Assembly (NCBI GenBank): GCA_963783695.1
Contig: CAWAOM010000008.1
Coordinates: 105,669-169,668, forward strand
Direction: 5' to 3'
Origin: BM003 sp963783695
GTDB lineage: Bacteria > Pseudomonadota > Gammaproteobacteria > Steroidobacterales > BM003
Length of the DNA: 64,000 bases
Shown: positions 1-8,570 of the stretch, piece by piece
Numbering within the stretch: position 1 is the stretch's first letter
Layout of the letters: every line of letters starts with the position of its first letter
The notes under the pieces: generated by a model
Told to the model about the DNA's origin: nothing
The model's database searches: none
The model's input: only the letters and a program-made list of their open reading frames with translations
Translations under genes and position numbers: made by a program

Positions 1-72
1 GCCCCGACCAAACATTGAGGCGGGTCGGGGCGCTGCGCGCCACATCCCATGCGAACAACCCAAGGAGAGAAG

Positions 73-345
73 ATGACACTCAAACAGGAGATGGAGAACC
101 AGCTCGAAGCCAGGCTGGGTCAATGGCAGTCAGAAATCGACAAAGCCGAGGCCGAGGCGAAAGCCGCGGAGGCAAAGGCCAGAGCCGAGCGCGCGGAGGC
201 CGAAGCCAGGTCCGCTGCCTGGAGCAAGGTAGAGGATCTCAAGAAGCAGGTCGAAAAAGGCGAAAAACAACTCTCCCGGCTCAAGCAGGCGACCGCGGAG
301 AACTGGGAATCGCTCAAAGACGACATCTCGCGCCTCGTCGCCTGA
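73..345 (+). CDS. small coiled-coil protein
   Basis: This encodes a 90-residue, highly charged protein of unknown function. Residues 10-75 are almost entirely Ala, Glu, Lys and Arg in a heptad-like pattern, so a long coiled coil is the visible feature; there is no signal peptide or membrane segment. An in-frame ATG lies at 49, but the ATG at 73 follows an AAGGAGAGAAG ribosome-binding site directly and gives a normal start (MTLKQEME), so it is preferred. A strong rho-independent terminator follows at 421-455, so it is probably a single-gene unit separate from the Anbu gene. Function is not recognised. Confidence 0.7.
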   Translation: MTLKQEMENQLEARLGQWQSEIDKAEAEAKAAEAKARAERAEAEARSAAWSKVEDLKKQVEKGEKQLSRLKQATAENWESLKDDISRLVA

Positions 346-420
346 TCATCGGCAATCGGACCGTGCGGGAGCGCAGGGATGCGCTGTTTGACCTGGCCCG
401 GAATCTACAGTTGTCGGTGG

Positions 421-455
421 GCCGCCCGGTACGAAAGTGCCGGGCGGCTTTTTTT
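421..455 (+). terminator. rho-independent terminator of the coiled-coil gene
   Basis: A perfect 9-bp stem, GCCGCCCGG (421-429) with CCGGGCGGC (440-448), is followed by seven T residues. It closes the transcript of the 73-345 gene. The 212 bp from here to the Anbu gene hold nothing else that I recognise. Confidence 0.85.
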
Positions 456-667
456 GCCATCACGGCTTTGTTCGCCGGGTGCCTCTGGTGTCAGGGGATC
501 GCAAGAACCCTGCCATAGCGCCGGGTCAGGCAGCGGTTCCGCCCTCTGGTGCGATAGCCACAACGGCCGCCTCGGATCAGCCTCTGGCGGAAAATCACCG
601 ATTGGCCGCGGAGCTTTAATCTGCAATACTTGCGCTCACTCGGGGGGAGTACGGATATCCGGATTTC

Positions 668-1414
668 ATGACCTATTGTCTGGCATTGAAACTTGACGAG
701 GGACTGGCTTTCTGTTCCGACTCCCGTACCAATGCCGGGCCCGACCGGGTCAGCACCTACAGCAAAATGCACCGCTTCTCCTGCCGCGACGATCGCCAGA
801 TTGTCATCCTGACGGCCGGCAACCTCGGCACGACCCAGGCGGTGATCTCGACGCTCGAGCGCGACCTGAAACATGATGCCCAGTTCAGCCTCAGTAACGC
901 CGTGTATGTGTCGGACGTGGCCGATTACATCGGCGAGTTGAGCGTCAAGACCCAGCGCAAATACGCCGCCGCCGGTCCCGAGGCCGGGTTCAATGCCACC
1001 GCCACCTTTATCGTCGGCGGCCAGATCAAGGGCAATGATCCCGAGCTCTACCTGATCTACTCCGAGGGTAACCACATCACGACCTCGGACAAGCACCCGT
1101 TTTTGCAGATCGGCGAAATCAAATACGGCAAACCGATTCTCGATCGTATCGTGCGCCGCCATACCGAGCACGAAACGGCAATGCGCTGCATGCTGGTGTC
1201 GATGGACTCGACGATGCGCAGTAACGCTACTGTCGGCCCGCCAATCGAGCTGCTATTCCTCAAACGCGACGAACTGAAGCAACCGGCTTATTACCGCAGC
1301 TTCGAGGAAAACGACGAGTACTTACTGGCGTTGCGCAAGGGCTGGGACGAGAACATTCGCAAGGGCTTCAGTGACCTGCCGCCGCTGGACTACGCTGCCG
1401 GAGCCGGCGAATAA
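668..1414 (+). CDS. anbu: proteasome-type protease Anbu (ancestral beta subunit)
   Basis: This is a 248-residue Ntn-hydrolase of the bacterial proteasome-like Anbu (COG3484) family, at the usual family length. Removal of Met1 exposes Thr (sequence MTYCLAL), the expected N-terminal nucleophile. The second strand carries Ser-Asp-Ser-Arg at 17-20 (mature Asp17) and Lys33 follows (mature Lys32), matching the catalytic triad spacing of beta-type subunits. Family knowledge: Anbu genes sit beside circularly permuted ATP-grasp, alpha-E and transglutaminase-like genes and are thought to process or degrade a peptide product. Here ATP-grasp and alpha-E are encoded on the opposite strand and converge on it; the 3' ends of anbu and the metallopeptidase gene overlap by 47 bp. 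The product is presumably cytoplasmic. Confidence 0.92.
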   Translation: MTYCLALKLDEGLAFCSDSRTNAGPDRVSTYSKMHRFSCRDDRQIVILTAGNLGTTQAVISTLERDLKHDAQFSLSNAVYVSDVADYIGELSVKTQRKYAAAGPEAGFNATATFIVGGQIKGNDPELYLIYSEGNHITTSDKHPFLQIGEIKYGKPILDRIVRRHTEHETAMRCMLVSMDSTMRSNATVGPPIELLFLKRDELKQPAYYRSFEENDEYLLALRKGWDENIRKGFSDLPPLDYAAGAGE

Positions 1415-2414
1415 CTTCGTCGACGAAGCGGAACTTCGCCGCGACCGCCGAATTCAACACAAACGGGTAGGCATCGGCGACACCGCTGCTGCGGTTCAAC
1501 TCGTTCAACACCACGCTGAGCCGCTGCCATGTGCTGATCCGGGCATCGATGTCGACCGTCTCGGGCGAGTGATCTATTGCACCCGAGTTCGCGGCAGTCT
1601 CCAGCGCGTCGTAGATGTGCAGGTAATGACCCCACGTTTCCGCCCAGTCCTCGCTGGGATGGGCACTCGCATAGGCGCTGATATAGTGATCGCGCCAGCC
1701 CGACGGCGGACCGTTGGCATAATGCGCGGCCAGCGCGGCCTGGTAGTCGCGCTCCGTATCGCCGAACATCGCACTGAACTGCGCAAGCATGTCGGCGTCG
1801 GCGTCGAGCAGCGGCCAGTAATAGTGCCCCGATTCGTGGCGCAGATGACCGAGCAGCGTGCGATAGGTCTCATTCATTTCCGCCTTGACCCGCTCGCGCA
1901 TTGCGTCGTCGGCCTCCAGCGCATTGATCGTAATTATGCCGCCATGAAAACCCGTGTTCACGAATGACTCCGGGTGCTGACCCGGGTTGCTGCGCTGGTC
2001 CTCGATGAAGTCGAACAACAGCCCGTCACGCGGATCGTCAAAACCGTTGGCCAGGGGAACCCCAAGCCTCAGCAAGGTGAAGAACAAGCGTTTCTTCGCC
2101 GTTTCAAAACGCTGCCAGCGGCGAACGTTTTCCGCAAGTCCAAGATTGACGATCATGCGGTTGAACCCGCACGCCATGCACAGATGCGCATCGTCACCGG
2201 CCGGCACCAGCCAGTTGCAAACCGCGAAATCGATACGATTGCGGCACAGCCGGTACTGCCGGCCCGAGACATCGCGGAAAAACGGCCCGCCATGCTGTTC
2301 CAGCGAGCGCATCTCCAGCTCTACCGGATCGAAACCAAGGATCGCATTGCAATTGATGCAATGACTGCTGTCGAAAAACACCGCCTGACCACACTGACAA
2401 TGGAATGCCTTCAT
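1368..2414 (-). CDS. putative zinc-binding metallopeptidase (zinc ribbon plus HExxH)
   Basis: This 348-residue protein resembles the Peptidase_Mx/DUF2248 type found with alpha-E/ATP-grasp clusters. The N-terminus has two Cys pairs forming a rubredoxin-like ribbon (C6, C8, C19, C22), with further cysteines at C57, C66, C79 and C82. The catalytic zinc motif is His-Glu-Ser-Gly-His at 193-197, and a conserved Glu in EDWAETWGHYLHI (about 259) can be the third ligand, as in gluzincins. No signal peptide is visible, so it should act in the cytoplasm. Its ATG overlaps the alpha-E stop codon as ATGA, so it is translationally coupled as the last gene of the operon. In related clusters a transglutaminase-like protease often occupies this functional slot; that it substitutes here is inference. 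Confidence 0.85.
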   Translation of the reverse strand: MKAFHCQCGQAVFFDSSHCINCNAILGFDPVELEMRSLEQHGGPFFRDVSGRQYRLCRNRIDFAVCNWLVPAGDDAHLCMACGFNRMIVNLGLAENVRRWQRFETAKKRLFFTLLRLGVPLANGFDDPRDGLLFDFIEDQRSNPGQHPESFVNTGFHGGIITINALEADDAMRERVKAEMNETYRTLLGHLRHESGHYYWPLLDADADMLAQFSAMFGDTERDYQAALAAHYANGPPSGWRDHYISAYASAHPSEDWAETWGHYLHIYDALETAANSGAIDHSPETVDIDARISTWQRLSVVLNELNRSSGVADAYPFVLNSAVAAKFRFVDEVIRRLRQRSPAAAGH

Positions 2415-3343
2415 CGGATAAACCAGGTGGCAGCTACGGCATCATGCAGCTCGATCAGTTTCCCCTGGAAGCGGTCGATAAACTCGTGCAGGCGGTCCAG
2501 CGTAATTGCCTCCGGATGCAGGCCGCGTACCAGTTTGTGCGACTGCTCCACGACTTTCAGCACCTGCTCGCCATTACCGATTTTGTCCGCTTCAATCGCG
2601 ATATTATCGAGGCAAAAATACACCGAGCGCGGGAATGCCTCGCTCCTGAAGAGGAAATCGATGACCTCACCACCTTCCACGACCGGACCCGTCTCGCGGC
2701 GGTAGGCGGCAACCGCAGACAGTGATTTCAGCAGGTTGGCCCACAGCCATGTGACCTCTGGCGCATTGGGATCCTGCCTGCCAAGGGTTGCCGTGGTGGC
2801 AACATCGACCACGCGGCTGGTCATGTCGCAGCGTTCGATCAGCCGTCCGATACGGATGAACTGGTAGGCCTGATCGCGCGGCACACTCGAAGCAATCAGA
2901 CCGGTAACCTGCTGCAACCGTGCGACGACGCGGTCGAGAAACAGGAATCGACGCCGCCGCGCGATCGATTCCTCGGCGTTCTCGCCGACATACAGATTCA
3001 GGGCATTGACCAGTTCCCAGCATTGCTCTGGCAGCGTGTCACGAGTGGTGCGGATATTCTCGCGCGCGGCGCGAATCGCCGAGCAGATAGAACCGGTGTT
3101 TTCGAGATCGACGATCAGAAACTTCAGCACGTTGCGTTCGCTGTACTCGTTGTAACGCCCCGCGAACGCCTCTTCGCCTTCGATGATACGGATCAAACTG
3201 TCCCAGCCAGGTTGCGTACCACTCGGCACATCGAGGATGAACTGGGTATAGGCATTGGTCAGGCAGGCCATGTCCTCGGCACGTTCCAGGTAGCGCGCCA
3301 TCCAGTACAGGCGTTCGGCGACACTCGAGAGCATGCTGTTCAT
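2411..3343 (-). CDS. alpha-E domain protein (DUF403)
   Basis: This is a 310-residue, all-helical protein with two Glu-Arg motifs that define the alpha-E family: the first in YWMARYLERAED (E20-R21) and the second in IGRLIERCDM in the C-terminal half. The family is almost always encoded next to a circularly permuted ATP-grasp protein and is thought to cooperate in making or handling a peptide-like product; its biochemical role is not established. The frame stays open further upstream, but the ATG at 3343 overlaps the ATP-grasp stop as ATGA and begins the conserved MNSMLSSVAERLYW sequence, which fixes the start. The 3' end overlaps the metallopeptidase start in the same way. Confidence 0.92.
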   Translation of the reverse strand: MNSMLSSVAERLYWMARYLERAEDMACLTNAYTQFILDVPSGTQPGWDSLIRIIEGEEAFAGRYNEYSERNVLKFLIVDLENTGSICSAIRAARENIRTTRDTLPEQCWELVNALNLYVGENAEESIARRRRFLFLDRVVARLQQVTGLIASSVPRDQAYQFIRIGRLIERCDMTSRVVDVATTATLGRQDPNAPEVTWLWANLLKSLSAVAAYRRETGPVVEGGEVIDFLFRSEAFPRSVYFCLDNIAIEADKIGNGEQVLKVVEQSHKLVRGLHPEAITLDRLHEFIDRFQGKLIELHDAVAATWFIR

Positions 3344-4782
3344 CGTTCGAGAATCCAGGTGTCTTTGCTGCCGCCACCCTGCGAGGAATTTACCACCAGC
3401 GAGCCCTTGCGCATCGCTACCCGCGTCAGTCCGCCAGGGGTAACCCATGAATCCGCGCCCTGCAGGATGAACGGGCGCAGATCGAGATGGCGCGGCTCGA
3501 TTTCCCCGTCGCAATAGGTCGGCGCGGTCGACAATGCGACTGTCGGCTGGGCGATATAGTTGCGCGGATTCTCCTCGATCAGGCGAGCGAATTCCTTGTG
3601 CTGGGTCTTGCTCGAATGCGGCCCGACCATGATACCGTAGCCACCCGACTCGTTAGCCGGCTTGACGACGAGGTCGGCGATGTTCTCCAGCACATACTCG
3701 CGATCCGCCTCTTCGTGACACAGATAGGTTTTAACACTGCGTGTCAGCGGCTCCTGGTTAAAGTAATAACGAATCATCTTGTGCACGTATGCATAGATGA
3801 CCTTGTCGTCGGCGACCCCGCAGCCCGGCGCGTTGGCGATCGCGACCTTGCCCTTTTTCCAGCTGCGCATGATGCCGGGAATGCCCAGCGCCGAATCGGC
3901 GCGGAAAACCTCCGGATCGATGAAATCATCATCGATGCGGCGATAGATCACATCGACTCTCTCGGGTCCTGCGACGGTGTGCATGTACACGTACTCGTCA
4001 TCGCCAACGAAAAGATCGTTGCCCTCGACCAGCGCGGCGCCCATACCCTGGGCCAGGAACGCATGCTCGAAGTAGGCCGAATTGTAAATGCCGGGGGTCA
4101 GAACCACGACGCAGGGCCGCTTCTTCGCTCGCGGCGATAAAGAGGACAGCATCTTGAACAACCGCAGCGGATAGTCGCTGACCGGCTGCACGCTGCAATT
4201 CTCGAACAGTTCCGGCAGTACCCGCTTGGTGACCTCGCGATTCTCGAGCATGTACGAAACACCGGATGGCACCCTCAGGTTGTCCTCGAGGACGTAAAAC
4301 TCGCCATCACTGTCGCGCACCAGGTCGGTGCCGCAGATATGCGCCCAAACAGCGTGTTTGGGACTGACACCGGCACACTGCGGGCGGTAATTACCTGAAT
4401 CGAGCACGATCTCCGCGGGGATCACGCCGTCGGCGAGAATCTTCTGCCGATTGTAAATGTCGTTAATGAACGCATTCAGTGCCTTGCTGCGCTGGATCAG
4501 CCCGGCGCTGACCCGGCGCCAGTCGCTGGCACGAATTACGCGCGGGATGATGTCCATCGGCCACGCACGATCGATGTTGCTGCCTTCCGAGTAGACCGTG
4601 AACGAGATACCCATTTCGCGGATTGCCAGTTCTGCCGCAGCAAAAAACTCCGACATCTCGGCGTCGGAGAGCTTGCGAAAATGATTGACCAGCTTGCGCG
4701 CCGCGGCACGCGGGTTGCCCTGTTCGGTGATCAACTCATCGAAGTAGCCAGCGGCACGGTAATTTTCCCATTTCTTTTCCAT
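3340..4782 (-). CDS. circularly permuted ATP-grasp protein
   Basis: This 480-residue protein belongs to the CP_ATPgrasp (old DUF404/DUF407) family, predicted carbon-nitrogen ligases that join amino acids or peptides using ATP. Recognisable family stretches include DGVIPAEIVLDSGNYRP, the acidic VLEDNLRVPSGVSYMLENR segment, VVLTPGIYNSAYFEHAFLA and the glycine-rich VVKPANESGGYGIMVGP ATP-binding loop. The frame extends upstream to 4932, but the conserved N-terminus starts at MEKKWENYRAAGYF (ATG 4782). It is first in the coupled operon with alpha-E and the metallopeptidase. The joint product could be a substrate for Anbu, encoded convergently; this is inferred from the conserved neighbourhood. Confidence 0.93.
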   Translation of the reverse strand: MEKKWENYRAAGYFDELITEQGNPRAAARKLVNHFRKLSDAEMSEFFAAAELAIREMGISFTVYSEGSNIDRAWPMDIIPRVIRASDWRRVSAGLIQRSKALNAFINDIYNRQKILADGVIPAEIVLDSGNYRPQCAGVSPKHAVWAHICGTDLVRDSDGEFYVLEDNLRVPSGVSYMLENREVTKRVLPELFENCSVQPVSDYPLRLFKMLSSLSPRAKKRPCVVVLTPGIYNSAYFEHAFLAQGMGAALVEGNDLFVGDDEYVYMHTVAGPERVDVIYRRIDDDFIDPEVFRADSALGIPGIMRSWKKGKVAIANAPGCGVADDKVIYAYVHKMIRYYFNQEPLTRSVKTYLCHEEADREYVLENIADLVVKPANESGGYGIMVGPHSSKTQHKEFARLIEENPRNYIAQPTVALSTAPTYCDGEIEPRHLDLRPFILQGADSWVTPGGLTRVAMRKGSLVVNSSQGGGSKDTWILER

Positions 4783-5225
4783 TATTTTTTTTTCATGCGT
4801 GGCTAAAGCGATGCAAGTCTCGCGGCGTTCCCTGTCCGTCTGCAGACCGTACAGACTAAACCGCGTTTTGGGAATAGCGCCACTTTCACCGAAAACCGGG
4901 CGATCGGCCGCTGCACTGAAACGGTGCGACAAAAATCGCGGTTGGACGGTCTGGCGAGTCCGGTTCTTATGCCACAGGTTACAGCGACAATGTGCCGGGA
5001 TGAAATATTACTGCCACAGCGGTGACTGGTGCGACGAGCCGACAGGTTCGGGACATCCGCGGCCTGCCCGCGCTTGGCGCGGCGTACGCGTTCTCCGGGC
5101 TGAACCCGGCGGTCTCTGATTGCTCTGTCATGGACTAAGCTTGCAGCAGGCTCGCCATAAGCGATCTTGGCCAGACTCCAGGATTCGCGCAACGAGCTGC
5201 CCGGTGAACATCGGAGGCTTTGCAA
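4783..5225. other. divergent intergenic region
   Basis: These 443 bp separate the ATP-grasp operon (minus strand) from the membrane-protein pair (plus strand) and must hold both promoters. I could not single out convincing -35/-10 pairs. An A/T tract at 4782-4793 lies immediately before the ATP-grasp start, and a GGAGG at 5213-5217 serves the 5226 start. No coding potential is apparent. Confidence 0.5.
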
Positions 5226-6596
5226 ATGACGACGACAGGCGATTTGTCGTGGAGCTGGTGGCTGGTCGCGCTACTTCTGTCCGTTTCCGTTTACTGGAAC
5301 ATCACACCGCTGCTCGCCCTCGCCATAGACACCTGGCTATTTCTGCCGCTGCTTAGCGCCTGGCTTGCCCGCCGCTACGGGTCTCGTGTTCTGCATCTGT
5401 TGCTGTGGATTGGGATGTTGAGCATCTTCGCCATCGAGGTCAGGGCGTTCGGCTATGTATTCATATCGATTGGTATTCCCCTTTACATTTTCCTTCTGTG
5501 CGCCTGTACCGCGGCGGCATTCTCCGCGCCGCCGATAACCATCTCAAATTCGAAAATTCTCGATCCGCAACCCGCGTGGCTGAAATGGCTGCTGCTGGCC
5601 GCAGTCGGGTTCGCAGTATTCGCCGAGTGGCCGCCGCAGTGGGAACGTGGCTGGCTCGAGGTCGGGACCAATATCGGATTGGCATCAATCGCGGTAATTA
5701 TCGCAGCCGCCGTCGACCGCAATGCGATTGCACCGTGGTGGCACGCCAATATGCCCGCCGCCGCGTCTCGTGTTGGCAGTGGCTTCAGGGCAGTGGCGGG
5801 CGTACTGATTTTGCTGGCTATGCTGGTGTTTTTTTTCCTCGATAATGGCGACGGACTCACCGCTTCTTTCGGCTATGCGACAGGCATGGGGGCGCTATAT
5901 GTGCTGGCGTTCGTGCTGCCCGTCTGCGGTGTTGTCGAATGGCGAGTCGCAATCGCGATCGTCCTCGCGCTGTTTGCGAGTGACTGGGCGTTGCAAAGTA
6001 TCGCTGCATGGAGCGTATCCATACCTGCGCTCACAGCGGTCAGCTCCTCATCGTCGGCCGTGGCTGGCACCGATCCTCTTCTGCAGCAGATCGTTCTGAC
6101 CGGCTCGCGAAACGGCGCCACGGGATACCGGCTATTGCCCGAACTCATCGCCTGTATTTGTGCAACGTTGCTTGCGGTTGCCTTTGCACCTTTGTGGCGA
6201 ACCCGGAATCCGGCACAGATGCGCACCCGGCGTAGTGTGATCTTCCTTTTTCTGACCCTACTGCTGCTGTTTGCAAGCGTCACCATCGGCGAAAATCGGC
6301 TGGGCGGTTTCAGGTTGCTGCTCGCAGCCGGCGTGGCATTCGGCATGGGGCTGATCTGGCAGGTACGCGGCGTACTCGCCGCGCCACTAATCGTAATGCT
6401 GGGTTACCTGATCGCGATTTTTCTTACACTGCGCGGCGACCGGGCAGCCGACCTGGTCTACGACATCGTCAATGTCACTTTGGTTGTTTTTCCCTATGCG
6501 TATTTCGGATTCTTGTCGAACCGGTTGCGCGCAAGTCAATCGAGCATGTCACGCCGCACTGCGTCGACTCGCACCGGTCTCGGAGCAAGAGCGTGA
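5226..6596 (+). CDS. polytopic membrane protein of unknown function
   Basis: This 456-residue, extremely hydrophobic protein has about eleven to twelve predicted membrane segments spread over the whole length and no recognisable soluble domain. A TTG at 5220 is in frame, but GGAGG at 5213-5217 is only 2 bp from it and 8 bp from the ATG at 5226, so 5226 is preferred (MTTTGDLSWSW). The stop codon overlaps the GTG of the next gene (GTGA, 4 bp), so the two are translationally coupled and probably form one membrane system. I do not recognise the family. A transporter or the membrane anchor of the TIR-like partner are both possible. Confidence 0.75.
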   Translation: MTTTGDLSWSWWLVALLLSVSVYWNITPLLALAIDTWLFLPLLSAWLARRYGSRVLHLLLWIGMLSIFAIEVRAFGYVFISIGIPLYIFLLCACTAAAFSAPPITISNSKILDPQPAWLKWLLLAAVGFAVFAEWPPQWERGWLEVGTNIGLASIAVIIAAAVDRNAIAPWWHANMPAAASRVGSGFRAVAGVLILLAMLVFFFLDNGDGLTASFGYATGMGALYVLAFVLPVCGVVEWRVAIAIVLALFASDWALQSIAAWSVSIPALTAVSSSSSAVAGTDPLLQQIVLTGSRNGATGYRLLPELIACICATLLAVAFAPLWRTRNPAQMRTRRSVIFLFLTLLLLFASVTIGENRLGGFRLLLAAGVAFGMGLIWQVRGVLAAPLIVMLGYLIAIFLTLRGDRAADLVYDIVNVTLVVFPYAYFGFLSNRLRASQSSMSRRTASTRTGLGARA

Positions 6597-8188
6597 CTAT
6601 CGACATCAGCGCGCTGGCCGCGATGATACGGCGGATGGATGTATCGGCCACGCTAAAATCGTTCGTCGTCGTGCTCGCATTCCTGTTCGTGGTGAAGAAC
6701 CTGGCTGTAATCCAGCAGTTCGTTCGCGACATCCTGCAGTCAGGTCTTCTCGATGCCGAATCCGGCAGCGTGCTGCTCGCCTGGTCGATCACGGCAGCTG
6801 CCGTGGCATTCACGCCTCTTGCGTTCGTTGTCTGGGACTGGATGGCACGTAAGCAATGGGGCCATCTCGCCGCCATAAACGGGGCGCTGATCGGTGCATG
6901 CGGCTATGCCGTGATCGCTGGCCTCCTCGGTTGGCTCGGCGTGATTACGTTGCTCGAATTCGAACCCGGTGATCGGAGGACACACCTGGTGGCTGCCTCG
7001 GCACTCGCCGTGGCTCTGGCACTGCTGACCGGGTGGATGACAGCACGCTCACCCCGGACTCGCCTGGTGTTCAGCTGGACGACGATCGCAATGATAGTGC
7101 TGCTGGCCATTACCCTTCTTTATGCGGCCTTTGCCGACGAACTCGACGAAGGAGAGGCGTTCGCTGCCGGAGAATTGCCTGTCCTGGCGGGCGTAATCCT
7201 GGCCATAGCCGGGTTTGCATGGCTGGTACTCCGCGCGGTGCGACACCGGATCGCGCTCTCGGGTGATCGCCCGCGCGAGCTGTTGCTCGGCGCGATCCAC
7301 CGCAAGAGCCTGTGGCCACGTCTGGCGTTTCTCGCAGGACTCCCTTCTTCGCTGTGGTCAGCACAGGCGATGCTGACCGCCGCGTTCTGGGCCTTTTTGC
7401 TGGCAAGGCCACTGGTCTATGCCGGCATGCTGGCCGTACTGGGAAATATCGCATTCGCCGCAAACAGAAATCTGAGCATCGCGCTCGGTGCGATCCTCAT
7501 TGTTGCCGGACATCTCCTGTTCTTTTTCGGCAAGCGGCTGGCGGCCCGACGAATCTGGAATCCGGACAACCCCGCCGACACCCGTCCTCCGGTGCTCTTT
7601 CTACGAAGTTTTGCGGACGATCAGCTCAGATTTAGCCAGCCGTGGTGGAATGTCTTCGGACGCTGGATCGACCTCTGGTCTTTCCGCCGCAACGTCGATG
7701 AAACGATGATTGACGAAATCGCGCAGTACGGCCCGGTGGTAGCCCTCGGCATGCCGGGTGAGACGAACATCCCGTTCGGCGCATCGCGTTACTATTCCTC
7801 CCACGACGATTGGCAACGAATCGTCACCGACACCGCAAAACGCGCCCATGCCATTGTAATCGGCGCGGGCGATAGTCCCGGCGTGCGCTGGGAGTACGAT
7901 CTGCTCGCCCGCGAAAGACTGCTCGACAAAACGCTTATGCTGTTCCCGGCAACTCTCGACAACGACAATTCGGCAATAGCTGCGCTGCAGGCCTTTTCCG
8001 AGGCGACAGATATCGATGTCGCTTGCGAGCCGGCAGGGGTCGAACGACCCATCGCACTATTATCAACCGATGCGGGCGCAACACTGCTGACAACTCGAGT
8101 CCCAACGGCCGCGGCATATGTCGCCGCTGTGCGTGGGCATTTCCAGCATATTGGTTCGGCGGACTTTGCAGACCAGCTTGGTCTGTAA
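6593..8188 (+). CDS. membrane protein with C-terminal TIR-like domain
   Basis: This 531-residue protein has about nine membrane segments in residues 1-310 and a cytosolic domain from about 330 to the end. The soluble domain opens with PPVLFLRSFADD (about 330-341), a motif I associate with the first strand of a TIR-like Rossmannoid fold in bacterial membrane proteins. Later it has IVIGAGDSPGVRWEYDLLA (about 420-438), where the Glu after Trp sits where TIR NADases carry their catalytic Glu. It starts with GTG overlapping the upstream membrane gene. Role is unknown; a signalling or effector NAD-handling enzyme at the membrane is an inference. A profile search is needed to confirm the TIR assignment. 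Confidence 0.65.
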   Translation: MTIDISALAAMIRRMDVSATLKSFVVVLAFLFVVKNLAVIQQFVRDILQSGLLDAESGSVLLAWSITAAAVAFTPLAFVVWDWMARKQWGHLAAINGALIGACGYAVIAGLLGWLGVITLLEFEPGDRRTHLVAASALAVALALLTGWMTARSPRTRLVFSWTTIAMIVLLAITLLYAAFADELDEGEAFAAGELPVLAGVILAIAGFAWLVLRAVRHRIALSGDRPRELLLGAIHRKSLWPRLAFLAGLPSSLWSAQAMLTAAFWAFLLARPLVYAGMLAVLGNIAFAANRNLSIALGAILIVAGHLLFFFGKRLAARRIWNPDNPADTRPPVLFLRSFADDQLRFSQPWWNVFGRWIDLWSFRRNVDETMIDEIAQYGPVVALGMPGETNIPFGASRYYSSHDDWQRIVTDTAKRAHAIVIGAGDSPGVRWEYDLLARERLLDKTLMLFPATLDNDNSAIAALQAFSEATDIDVACEPAGVERPIALLSTDAGATLLTTRVPTAAAYVAAVRGHFQHIGSADFADQLGL

Positions 8189-8570
8189 CCGCCAGCAATC
8201 AGCACCGCCCGGCGCTGGTTGAGACTAAGAACTCCCTGCCACCTCCAACCGGATCGTGCATGGTGTGGCGAAGGCCGATCCTGACGCGGACCGACAAAAC
8301 GTATCTGCGCCGGAGTTCGACGGTAACCGCGACGCAGGTCTATCGGTCTCGCTGGCCAATGGAACTTCCTGTGAACCGGGTGGTGCCCACGCCATGTAAG
8401 GGCTGACCCACAGCACTCGCGCGGCATCGACGACCGAAACCGATGCATAAATTGTCACGGTACCGCAGCCGCCGGCGCTGCAGCGATCTCAGCAGACCCG
8501 CCTTGCCGCTAGTCAGCGGCATGGTTACGATGTAGGGCTACCGAGGCGACAGCAGTGATGCAATCCCGGC
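8189..8570. other. intergenic region without recognised features
   Basis: These 382 bp separate the TIR-like gene from the CHAD gene. Short open frames occur on both strands, but none has a ribosome-binding site or a recognisable protein sequence. I see no hairpin with a T-run and no member of the repeat families found elsewhere in the window. Confidence 0.4.
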
